Origin: Glycine soja
Taxonomy: Eukaryota; Streptophyta; Magnoliopsida; Fabales; Fabaceae
DNA: 64,000 bases
Assembly (NCBI RefSeq): GCF_004193775.1
Contig: NC_041019.1
Span: 1,991,501 to 2,055,500, forward strand
Direction: 5' to 3'
The translations under genes and the position numbers were made by a program. Of the stretch, positions 25,746-36,716 are shown piece after piece. Position 1 is the stretch's first letter, and the number at the start of each line of letters is the position of its first letter. A model generated the notes under the pieces. The model searched no databases and was not told the DNA's origin. It saw only the letters and a program-made list of their open reading frames with translations.

Positions 25746-25943
25746 ATTTTCTTTAAAATAATGTCGTAGAACACCATATTGGGTTTGGGTTCCTTTTGGT
25801 AATTTTCTTAATGTTATATACATTAATAAATTCATTTTTTTTTTTAAAATAACTTTATAATATTAGTTTGTCTGAAAAATTACAAGCTGCCAAAATTTTC
25901 AAACTTAATTGTTAATACTAATCATAACTTATAGACAGAAATT

Positions 25944-25947
<4 letters not shown>

Positions 25948-25986
<39 letters not shown>
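25948..25986. repeat. (AT)n microsatellite, about 19 units
   Basis: Uninterrupted AT dinucleotides for about 39 bases, 210 bases from the previous tract. Confidence 0.95.
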
Positions 25987-25990
<4 letters not shown>

Positions 25991-26179
25991 CAAACATATT
26001 AAAATAATATAGTATATATCATTATCATTTTCATTTTTGAGAAGTACACCCTACGGTTTTTCTTTATTTCTTTAGCTTTCTTCCCAGTTTGTCCCACCGG
26101 TGACTTGTATGAACATTTGTCGGATAATAAAGTTTGAACTGATACTTAATACAAAATGAGATTAATGGTTATGTATTAT

Positions 26180-26330
26180 TAATATAATAATTCTTACATA
26201 ATTATTATTATATAAATTTTAAGATAATTATTATAAAAGTTAACAAATTTATTAGATACTAATTTATCATCAAATGATATTATAAACTTGTGTGTTTTAT
26301 ATTGTTAGTATATAACTTATTAATTTAAAT
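26180..26330 (+). repeat. AT-rich dispersed repeat, copy B
   Basis: Contains AATTTTAAGATAATTATTAT then AAATTTATTAGATACTAA. It resembles the blocks near 14105-14235 and 28660-28800. Boundaries are uncertain. Confidence 0.3.
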
Positions 26331-28659
26331 ATTTCTTTAGTCTTTAGTATTTTTTTGTTTTTAGTTATTGTAAAATTATTTTTTTATTTTTAGTCCTTAT
26401 AAGTTATATTTATTTCATTTTTCATCTTTATAATACTTCAGATAATATTTTTTTCCCGTTCAAATTATTGTCTAAAGTGTTTTAAGAAATAAAAACAAAA
26501 AAAAATTGTAAGGACTAAAAATATATTTTTTCAAAACAAAAAATTAAAAAAAAAAATGTATTCAAACCTAACCTATTTTCTCACGCACAATTCATTTTAT
26601 TAAAAAGTTGATGATGAATCTTTAAATAAGATTAACTACTTCATCTTAAACTTTTTTTACACCATATTATTAGAGGCAAATATTCATTCGAAAAATTAAT
26701 GGAACTTTATACTATTAACATGGTGAAAAAAATTAGGTTGAAATAAGACATTTCTTGTTTAAAGATTAAATTAATTATTAATTATATGAAAAGTTTATAA
26801 CAAAATTAGTATATTTTGAGTTGTGCAGTACTTCTTTCGTTCCAAAATAAATATAATCTTAAGTTGTTTTATTTTTACAAATACCAAAATAAATAATAAA
26901 TAAGCGAAAGAGAATAATAATTTTACAAAATTAATATTATTATTAATATTACATTGAAAAGTTAAAATAAAACTTATCAAAGATAATAGGAAAAAAATAA
27001 TTAATATTATACATTAGAAAGTTAACATGACACTCGTTAATTTGGGGATATTTTTCACAAAGGAAGTACATATTTGATACTATTAACATTGATCGTATTT
27101 GTAAGAATACTCTGAAATGGAATTTGTAGTATAACTCACTTTATTACGAGCTGGTGAATACTTTTATATACTTTTTTTCTTTTGCATATAGAATAATCAA
27201 ATCGAGATCAGAACTTATAATTTTATGTATACTACCCGAACTACCAGTACCTAAGTGTAAGAAAAGTGAGGAGCATAAATTTGGTATAACTTTTTTTTTT
27301 AAAAAAAAAATTACATCCTATTGCAAATTTTCTCATTCTGTTGTTTTGCGGTATCTGTGAATCACTTATTGTCTCAAACAATGTAGAAGGAGTTGAACAC
27401 TGAACCCATGCATGTAAAACGTAAATATGTCACAAGCATAAAATATTCGTTAAGACAAGAGGAATAGGTGCGCTGTGCACATGTCCCAAATCTAAAAGCT
27501 TAAGGATAAACATCATATTCTAAACCAAATTTAAACACAAAATCAAATCATTCACCACCATTAAAATAAAATAATCATTTGTCTCTGATGCTCTTCTGTG
27601 GCCTGATGCAGCAGCTAAGGTATGTAGCTGGCCCAATTGTTCCTCACCACATGCATGTCTTAATTGGGCTCTGTCCTTGGAGCTAAATTCAAATTAATGA
27701 TTATACATTTAGGATCGGTTCAATACAATAGACCAAAAGTAAATTAAGATGAAATTTTTTAATTAAAATAAAATATAAAAATATGAATTCCATCTCCTTT
27801 TATTATTTATTTCATTTTTTTCTTTCTCACTGCAAACGAACGAAACCTGATACAATTGGATGACATGCTTTGCTAGCATAGGACTTTTGATGGAATGTTA
27901 ATGTTATATAATTGCTCGTCTATGGGGAACTAAAAACTGGGACCATTTTTGAAAACAACAAACCTTTACTATACAATGGGCTTAAAAGTAGTTACATATA
28001 TTCCTGACGTAATGATTCATCAAAAATAAAAATTTAAACAATGGAAATGGTTAGATATCTCTAAATAGAATATTGTCCATACAAAATTTCAAAAGAATTA
28101 TAATTAAATTTCATGCATATTCTGTGCAGTTAACCGTTTATTGTTAGAAAAAAAACTTATTTATTAGTCTAGTTAAATTAGATTTTAATAATCTCATGCA
28201 TATTGTCCTAGCTAGCTGGTGCCTTGTTTCAATTTTACTTTCATTTTTTTTACTGAAAAAAAAATGAAAAGTAGCTGGTGTCTTGTTTCAATTTTACTTT
28301 TCATGAGTGACACGAGACTCCTATAGATGCTGCGGAAATCCTGGTTCAGGATTCTTTATCTATCAGATAATTTTCATGTTTTGTTTATTTCATTATGTTT
28401 TATGTACCCAAAAAAAATTAATAATCGGATGTTAAATGATTGGTTCGTTTTTCAGTATCAATTGACTTGATGTTTATTTATGTTATTATTTATTTATTTG
28501 TTGTTAATTATTGACTAATTTTCATGATAATAGCAAAATGTCCGTACATAATTTAGAGAAATTTCCAGAACCAGTCCAACATAATTTAGATTAAAGTTTT
28601 TTTTTTCCTTTAGGGAGTTTTTTTTTGTAAGGTCAAACTCTATTTTTACATATATATTT

Positions 28660-28800
28660 TAATAAAAGAATTAATTTCTATACATTATCGGTATAATTTT
28701 TTTATATGGTCAATCAGTCAAAAATACTGTAATTAAATTTTAGAATAATTATTATAAAAACAAAAAATTTATAATACATGACAATTTATAATATAAAAAA
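28660..28800 (+). repeat. AT-rich dispersed repeat, copy C
   Basis: Contains TACATTATCGGTATAATTTT, then TTTTAGAATAATTATTATAA and AAATTTATAATAC, in the same order as the copy near 14105. Confidence 0.3.
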
Positions 28801-31525
28801 TTATAATATAAATGCATTCTAACTAATATCTTAATAAAATATTTCTTAAAACAAATTAATCTAAATAAATTGTCATGCATTTCCATTCCAAACCCTATTA
28901 CCTGTGCCAAATTAACGTGCATCTTTTTCTTTCAATTCTACCGAACAAATGAGAAAGGAAGTTGTCGTGCTTCCATTTATTTTCTTCTCTTCTTTTAAAT
29001 ACGAGCAATCATGTTTATGGTTATGGGTTTCGATCATCATCACCATATATTTTTCAGCTATAAAACATTTCATTCCAACTGTTAGATTTGTTTCCTATTA
29101 TCAATATTAATATAATTTCTTTTTTTTTATTTGGTTTATTTAACTACTTTGTACATGTGTCAAAAATTGCTCGTTCTTAATGTATTATTGTTAGTCGATT
29201 AATTGAGCGATGTACTATCGCAATTAATTAATGCAATTATAAGATAAATTAGGTTTGGAGATTCTGGAGAATCAATTATAATTCCTATACATTCTATTGA
29301 TTATTGATTAACAAATTCATTAGGGTTCTTGTGTTTTTCTTCTTGTCAAACATGATCATTGGGTGTTAGTAAATTTAAAACTGGTAGTTCACAATAAGAA
29401 GAGACACGATTGTGAAGGAATTAAGTTACATGTAAAACAATAAGCTAGGCTTTTCCTAGGTTGAATTGTTAGAAGGAGTGAAAGGGGAGGTTGGCATGTT
29501 CCAAGGTCACGCAGTCAAGACAAGTTACAAGCTACAAGAGCTTATTAATTGTAGTACTTACAAATGACGTATCAAGGAAGGTTTATAAGGAGAAATTGAG
29601 CATAAGATCTTTATGTTTTCACAGGTCGATCTAATGAACTGAGCCAAACCTTATTGCCTAAGAGAAAAGATTAAAGAACGAGGGAAAATGATACAAACAG
29701 CAGAAGTATTGAAAAAATGTTAATATAGGAAGTATTTTATTGCCTTCATAATGGGATTTGGGATTGTTCAAGATTTGGATTGATATACTGGAATGTTTTA
29801 CTTTGAGTCATATATACTAGAAAGAATGATCATACACTGGAATCTTAAGGTTATGTTTGGATAAAATTTGTGAACATAACTTTAAGAATTTCAATGTACA
29901 TTCTTGAATTCTAAAACATAAAATGAAGATGGAAGAATTTGTTTTTCCGTAGGAACTAAACTAAGGTATTAGAAGTTTATAACAATTTACATATAATGTT
30001 GAATCAATTTAACTAAATTCCCTCAATGAATTTGTTGTTTTGAGAATAAAAGTATTTTTGAATTCTTTAAATTGACATCCAAACATATATTTCTTAATAA
30101 GTTGACAATGCAGTGTCCAAAATCTGTGTTTGAATTAGATCCCCTGCTCCGGGATGTTCCAGTGGAACATCCTTAGCTGGTAGAGCAACCTTCCACAACT
30201 CATTGGGGTTGCCCATATGGCCATGTAAGCACACGCATGTTATCTTTTCTACAGGAAAAGTTTGGTCTAGTTTTTTTTTTAAAAAAAAAAAAACTAATTC
30301 GGTCTAATTTAAAAACTTATTTAAAGGTTTATTTTGTAATAACATTCATAAATAACTCAAAAAGCTCACTTTTAAATAAGCTAAAAAAATAAGCCTTTAT
30401 GTAAATTAACAAACGTCTTAAGACGAATAAATATACAATTTCAAGAAATTATAGAAAAAATAGTAATAATAACATACATCAATGATAGTATATTTATAAT
30501 AATCTAAATATGTCAACTTCTTAGATATAGAAAACTTTTTTAATAGCCCAAATTAAATAAATATTTTTTTTAAAATAACTATGATATACTTTATTTAGTA
30601 AATAACCTTAAATGATATTAAGTTTAGCTTAACATGAGTGAGGTCATATTCATCCCCTATCTTATTGTTTATCCACATCTCTAGGTAAGTACAACAATTA
30701 GATGGATGTATTTGATCAAGGGCTTGAAAATCCCCAAGATCGAATTGTTTCCTTGCAAAACTATATTAAGGTGGGTTTGTATTAAAGGAGGCTTTGAATC
30801 CTAAAGCCATGGAGTGGACCAATGAGAAATGCCATGATTTTCACTCTACAAGTTCTAAATTTAGCTCCATTATGCTCCCTATGCTTTGAGGTTACTTCTG
30901 TTGGATGAGAAATCGCAGCTTTTCTTTTCTCCTTCCTATCTATATTAAAAAGAAAAAAGAAACTTTTTTTTTACATAAAAAGAAATCCTTTGAAATATAG
31001 AGATGTGATTTAAAACATAAGGTATACTAACAATAAAAAATCAATGATTGAAACTACGATAAAATACACAAACATAAATAATAAATTATAGTTAAAATTG
31101 TAACTGTTAATTTTCGTATTAATAATTATAACCACACTCTATCTCTAAGAATTCACCACCCCTTATTTTAGAATAGATAAATATATTTTTAAGAAGAAAA
31201 AAAAAAATCGGTGACAATGGCACCTCATGCTTATAATCATAAAACACAAACCTCTTATTTTTGGGTCTTTACCGATTCATCAATATATGTATTAATCAAT
31301 TACATCAAGCAACAGCTTAGAATAAAAGAAACAAAGAAGGCATTTGATTTAAATATGCAAAGGATAATCACACATAGCACTAGCTGCAGATTACATATTA
31401 TACACAATTAAAACCTAGACAAACAAACCCAACAAAATAATAGGATTGAAGGCTAAATTAGTTTCACTATATGCTACAGCTAAATTATACATCCATACAG
31501 AAAAGACAACATTTGCTGGTTGAAG

Positions 31526-34500
31526 TCAGTCTAAAATTATCCTTGGGGGAAGGTGTACACCAGCAGCTTGCTCAGGACACGTAAAAAGTTTTACAATAGA
31601 ACTAGCAGTGAGGTTGTACCTTCTCTGTACTTCTGTAAATCCTTCACATAGAACTTCCTCCACCCAGTTCTCCACCTCCCTATCCCGGTCTGAAACATAT
31701 TGAGCTGCAAGAAATTGGTCCATGACTTCTGTCTGGATCTGCAATGCACACTCGGATCCAAGAATTTTGTTGAAGTTACTTCTGATCACTTTCAACACTC
31801 TATCCGCAAGTGCTTCAAAATCATAAGGTTTAAAAACAACTGTTTCATCAACCAGATCACACAAATCTTGCAACCAAAGGTTTTGGTTCTCAGTTGAGAC
31901 ATGATCAGAGTTTCCATCATTTGTTTGTTTCTGTTCATTCTCTTCTGCTGGGAGATTCAAATCTAACAGCCAATTTGATGTTGTATGTGCCCTTTTAGCT
32001 GTATCAGAGAGAAAATGCAGATCATGAAATTTATCGTCACCAATCAACTTTCGTTTGTTTAGGATATTTAGATTAGGAACCGCATGTATTGAATTGTTAG
32101 TTACACTGATGCTTTGGCTTCTGATGTCTCCAATCACATGTTCAACTTTTATCTTGATACCTCCCCCTTTTGCCCTCAGTATTCTTTCCTCAGAATAGTT
32201 GGAAGGTTCCCCTCTTGGCATCAAACTATTTTGGTAATCTGAGAAAGAAAAAACAAACATTGTATTGTTTACACTAACTTCTCGTCCATGTGAGTCTGAA
32301 ATTTTTCCTGTCTTGATGGCTAGAGACAAACTATTTTGAGCTAGAATATCTGCCTTTTCTACATTTTCAAGGAAAACCACAGACAGGGGTTTCTTGCAAC
32401 ACTCCCCTACAATAAAATCAAGGGCAGTCTTCCCTCTGAATTTCACATCGCATCCTTTCATTTCTTCAGAACTTAGATCCACAAAAATAAAGCTTTCACG
32501 GCTACCATACAATAGCTCAGCTAGAGAAACAGCAATTTTCTTTTTACCAAGTCTATCAGATCCAACAAAATTCATCCAGATGTCCCCAGGCTGATTTGGT
32601 CCACGGTGTTTAACCCTCTTTGTTGGGCTGCAAACAATTGTTTTGATGATAGCCCGTAAAGCTTCATCTTGCCAGGTTACCTCCTTGGAAAGAACTTCAA
32701 AAAGAATTTTGGGATTTTTTGCATCAACTTGTCCACAATAGTCAAAACTTAAGCAGGATGAAGACTGGGATGAATGCTTCAAGATATTCCCATCAGCCAA
32801 ATTAAAGTTTTGAGAAAATCGACTTGGGATTTCCTTTGGAGGCTCCATTGTATATTGAACAGCGGGTTTCTTCAATTTATTGCTGGTAGGAGAAGAGTAT
32901 ATTCCTAACCCAAGATCTGTGGTTACAGAAGTTACAGATGTGGGAGACATTTGACTACCATCACACACACTTGAATTGGACATGTTGCATGATCTTTGGT
33001 CACCTGACTCGTGATCTTCCACTTTCTGGAACATCTCAGCAAGTTTTGAATTATATTTCTCCTGCTTTGCCATGAAAACTGCAGGAAAAGGACTACTTGA
33101 TTGTGATGTAGGCATCATTTGCATGCCAACAGGTACATGGGAGTTGAGATTGATGTATTCACTAGGTGATTTGCTGCTGCAATTGTCAGTATCTTCCTTT
33201 TTCTTTTCAGCACCACAATGAAACCCCACAACAGTTGGAAAAGTAATTGCATCTCGCTGGTGCAGATGCTGGGATAACTTGTCAAAGTTCTTATGCAGTG
33301 ACCCAGATTCACTACTATCGAGCAAAACACCATTATCTTTGGTCTGCACTGAATGAAAGAAAAGTGGTTTTTACACAAACAAAACAAAAAGGACTCCATC
33401 GATAAAGTAGAAAACAACCGCAGATGATTTACAATACTATCAACATAACTAAAGTTACATTAACAAATGATCTGCAAGGATGTCTTGTAGGAGGGGACTT
33501 AATTGATAAAGTATAAATCAACTCCAGATTATTTACAATACAATCAACAGAACTAAAGTTACATTCACAAATTATCTGCAAGGATGTCTTGTAGGAAATG
33601 CTTTCCAATTCGCTGTTTTTGCATTAATTGCTATTTCATTTATTTTATTGATTAGTGTACCTGTTGTATTTGCTTCTCCTGAAGGTTGGTCGAATAACAA
33701 AAATGTTGTATTTTCCGGTACATCATTATGGATTGGATTAGTGTTTCTCGTGGGTATTCTTAATTCTCTCATTTCTTGAAGCTCTATTTATTCTAGATAA
33801 AAAACGAAATGACCCCTCCCCACAATTCTTTCGGATTGTCAAGCACATTAAAAGGTTGGTTTTTGAAGTGCTAACTTATCAATTACCAATACAAAACGAG
33901 CAAATAGAAAAGATTATAATGCAATATGGTTACGGTTGCTAATGCAAGCCATTTGATTTTACAGGTACAATCAATCAGTAAACATATGACAACTTGTTTA
34001 GTCTCATTTCCGGTTCCTGTGCAAAAAAAGAATTATCAATTCCCTAAAAAGGCAAGGAGCAACCCAATTAAAACATTTGATCAGTGAAATATTTTTAAAA
34101 AATTTACTCACCACAACAGTAGAGCAAAATTTGTTATTGTTTATAGTATAACTTGTCATATTGCATCTTTGAAACAAAAAACAACAGTTCATTTTTTGTT
34201 GATCAGCTGTTAAGACCACACGTCCCGACAAATTAAGAGTCAGCAAAAGAAGTTTTAAAGCCTTTGAAACATTAGTTTTAAGTACACGTTACTAGACTAA
34301 CCAGTTACTTTAAACAAAGAAAAGCTTGTAATTTCAAGAATTGCACAAGCTTATTCTTTACTACAACTGTGCACAAGTATTTTTTAGCGGGATAAAGGAA
34401 AAAATTACCATCAAAATACACAGTACAAATAGGTCCATTTCCCCAATCAAGCTTGTTCATAACTTTTTTCGAAAGGGTTGCTCATAACTTATGTCCACCG

Positions 34501-36716
34501 GCCATAGCATGACCTTAAATCTAGTTTGTTTTAATTTTCTCCTTTTTGGGGTTGGTAAATAGCCGCATTCAATTGAAAAATTGCTCAACTTTACAGTCTA
34601 TACAAACAAATATATAATATAATAATAAATTGAATTGTTGTATCTGAATGCTACACACCTTAACATTCAACCCCTTTGTTGAGCCAAATTCTGCAATCTG
34701 CAACCACGGAGGCAAGTTAGATTGATGCGGATCAGCAGCTGAAGAAGCAGAAAACCTTTCCTTGGACGAAGCAAGGACTTCATGTTCACACCTTTCCCCA
34801 CCACACTGGTGACAGTGGGGAACACAATAAAACGAGCCACTCAGTGGAGCTTTCAAATCAGACTGTGACGAAAAGAAGCCACCAAACGGTACAAATGAAT
34901 CCATTAAGCTGTAAAACAAAAAATTACAGTTTAGACAAAGATCCAGTGTCCACTTCGTCATTCAAAAACAATAAAATCACCATAACATAACACTAACACC
35001 CCTTACTTTTAGTACACAAAACCCAAACCCAACTATGTGCTTTAAAATGTCAGCAATGTTAAAAACACTTTTTTTTGTTACACATAACACAAGGAATATC
35101 TTGTTTGTCAGACTAATCTCTTTCAAGGAATCTGAAGACACTCAAACGCGAGTTACCAGCTCTCAACCAGATTTTTTTCCATACACAAGTTAGGATTCAA
35201 ACCCTTTACCAGCTACTTGAGATTTGAATCCATCATAACTCGAATGAACCACTTGTTAGTGCATGTTAAAAACACTTAATTCAAATTAACAAGGCTTATC
35301 CTACGAAAAATAATAAATTAATAAATAAAAAAGTTAACACACTTAAACTCGAAGGAGATATAAGATACATCCAGTTGTTGGGAAAAGGGTGAAAGGAAGG
35401 AAGAAAGTTTGCGGATTGAAATCCTCCAACTAACATTTCTAACAACCTAAAAAAAAAAATATTAAAAATTTAAAAAGTAATAAACATAAGCACATAAACG
35501 ACACCAAAGTTCACGAAATGGAATTATTATAATATTTAAAAAGCGTGTTTTACCTGGACCTGGGACGGTGATAGGATTCGGAAAGAGGCTTAACAGAGGT
35601 AATAGGCAGAAGCTGCAAATCCCAATCTTTCTCTATAGAAGGAAACTTCCCCACGAAATTCAAGTAATTATCGTAACTAGCAGCAGCACCCATCAACCAA
35701 AACTTGTCATAATGAACCTGCAACAATTTCGCTAATTCTCCAACCACACCCCTCAAACTCTGTCCCTCACCACCACCTTCTTCATCGTCGCTCACAAAAC
35801 CCTTCAAGTCCCCGAAACTCACCACAACACCGGGCCCCACACACTGCTCCGCCAAATTCCCAATCTCCCTCACGCGCCTCCCCACCACCTCCGCGTCCCC
35901 ACTCGCCACCTCCTCCGCAATGCAAACCACGCGCAGCCCCGACAATTCCACCGGCAGAGCCCCTTCTCTCCGTTTCTCCACTGCCTCGGCAAAGCCACGC
36001 AGAGCGTCGCCCGCACACGCGCCGAGAAGAAGCGGATTCTTCCCCCTGCTCCGGACCAGAACCTCCCCGATTCGCCGGAAATTCTCTCCTCCGCCGCCGC
36101 CGTCCTCGTCACCACCGCCGAAAAAGAAGGGGAACCTTCGCGGCGGCTCGGATAAGTTGCAGAGGAAAATCGGCGGGCCGCGGGGGCGGAGAGGGCGGAG
36201 GATGGCGAGCTTAATATCGGAGCTTCGAAAACCGGCTTCGGCGAAAACGCGACTCACCACGGGGTCGTCCAGGATTGACAAGATCAAATGCTGAAGCTCT
36301 ACTTTGACAGAAGAAACAGAAAACGGTTGCTGCTGAGTTTGGTGGTGAGGGTAAAAGTGGAAGTTATCGGGGTGGCGGCGTTGGTTGGCTTGAGAGCGTT
36401 TTATTGCGGCCATGAGAGAGTTCGAGATGGGAGGGTCGTGGTCGGAGGAGGCGTGGTTGTGAGAGGACGGGGCGCGGTCGAGGGAGACGGAGAGGCAGAG
36501 GTCGAGGGCCTTGAACTGGAGGCGTGGGGAGTACGCGCAGTTTCGGGCGCGGGAGCAGGCGTCGCGGAGGAGGGGGAGGGAGAGGAGGGCGGAGACGGCG
36601 TGGAGCGACGTCGTTTGGGCGTGGCCGCGGCGGCGAGCGACGGAGACGGCCTCGTCGAGGGCGCGGGCGGCGTCGGGGGTTAGGCATTGGCGCGCGGCTG
36701 CCACGGGCGTCGGCAT
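31526..36716 (-). CDS. SMXL7: SMXL6/7/8 (D53-like) Clp-ATPase-like repressor of strigolactone signalling
   Basis: Exons on the minus strand: 36716-35554, 34908-34659 and 33343-31526. GT/AG introns, phases close to 1076 residues, full length for this clade. The N-terminal double Clp-N region begins [20 protein letters not shown]. The C-terminal half has a degenerate P-loop ([13 protein letters not shown], about 730-742), as usual for D53 proteins. FRGKT at 773-777 is the motif required for D14-MAX2-driven degradation. The EAR motif LDLNLP at about 931-936 recruits TOPLESS corepressors. Known members are nuclear repressors of shoot-branching genes that are destroyed when strigolactone is perceived. 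Exon 1 is much more GC-rich than the rest of the window, giving spurious antisense frames. Intron 2 (33344-34658) carries plastid DNA. An AG six bases before the chosen exon 3 acceptor is out of frame. Clade is confident; exact paralogue number is not. Confidence 0.9.
33401..33596. repeat. 92-bp direct duplication in SMXL intron 2, abutting plastid DNA
   Basis: Copy 1 (33401-33492) and copy 2 (33505-33596) both run from GATAAAGTA to GGATGTCTTGTAGGA. I count about 9 differences in 92 positions, with no gaps. A 12-base spacer separates them. Plastid-derived sequence begins immediately after copy 2. Confidence 0.85.
33597..33880 (+). other. psbZ: Nuclear plastid insertion (NUPT) carrying most of psbZ, in SMXL intron 2
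   Basis: From GCT at 33600 to TGA at 33777-33779 the plus strand reads without interruption as 59 codons of the photosystem II protein PsbZ (ycf9): [10 protein letters not shown], then the second membrane segment, [18 protein letters not shown] and [18 protein letters not shown]. The start codon and first few residues are missing; the break coincides with the end of the 92-bp duplication. The sequence after the stop (GACCCCTCCCCACAATTCTT to about 33850-33890) looks like the plastid spacer towards trnG, so the far boundary is approximate. It lies antisense to SMXL and is removed with the intron. It is not expected to be expressed as protein. Confidence 0.85.

Larger units (their letters stand above)
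21828..31525. other. Long AT-rich intergenic region with microsatellites
   Basis: The first few hundred bases carry the JOX 3' UTR. The rest has no recognisable gene on either strand; short frames are AT-driven. It contains two long (AT)n tracts, diverged dispersed repeats and, near 22540-23240, scattered segments rich in ATAACTTATAAG-like words in both orientations that may be old transposon ends. The 3' UTR of the minus-strand SMXL gene lies just below 31525. Confidence 0.5.

Noticed and set aside
27600..27670. Inverted GCCCAATT/AATTGGGC words suggesting a hairpin
   Set aside because: Arms of only eight bases; no longer stem or small-RNA precursor shape could be traced.
30130..30240. tRNA-like stretch containing TTAGCTGGTAGAGC
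   Set aside because: Resembles a tRNA D-arm/A-box, but no anticodon stem, T-arm (GGTTCRANNCC) or matching acceptor stem could be built.
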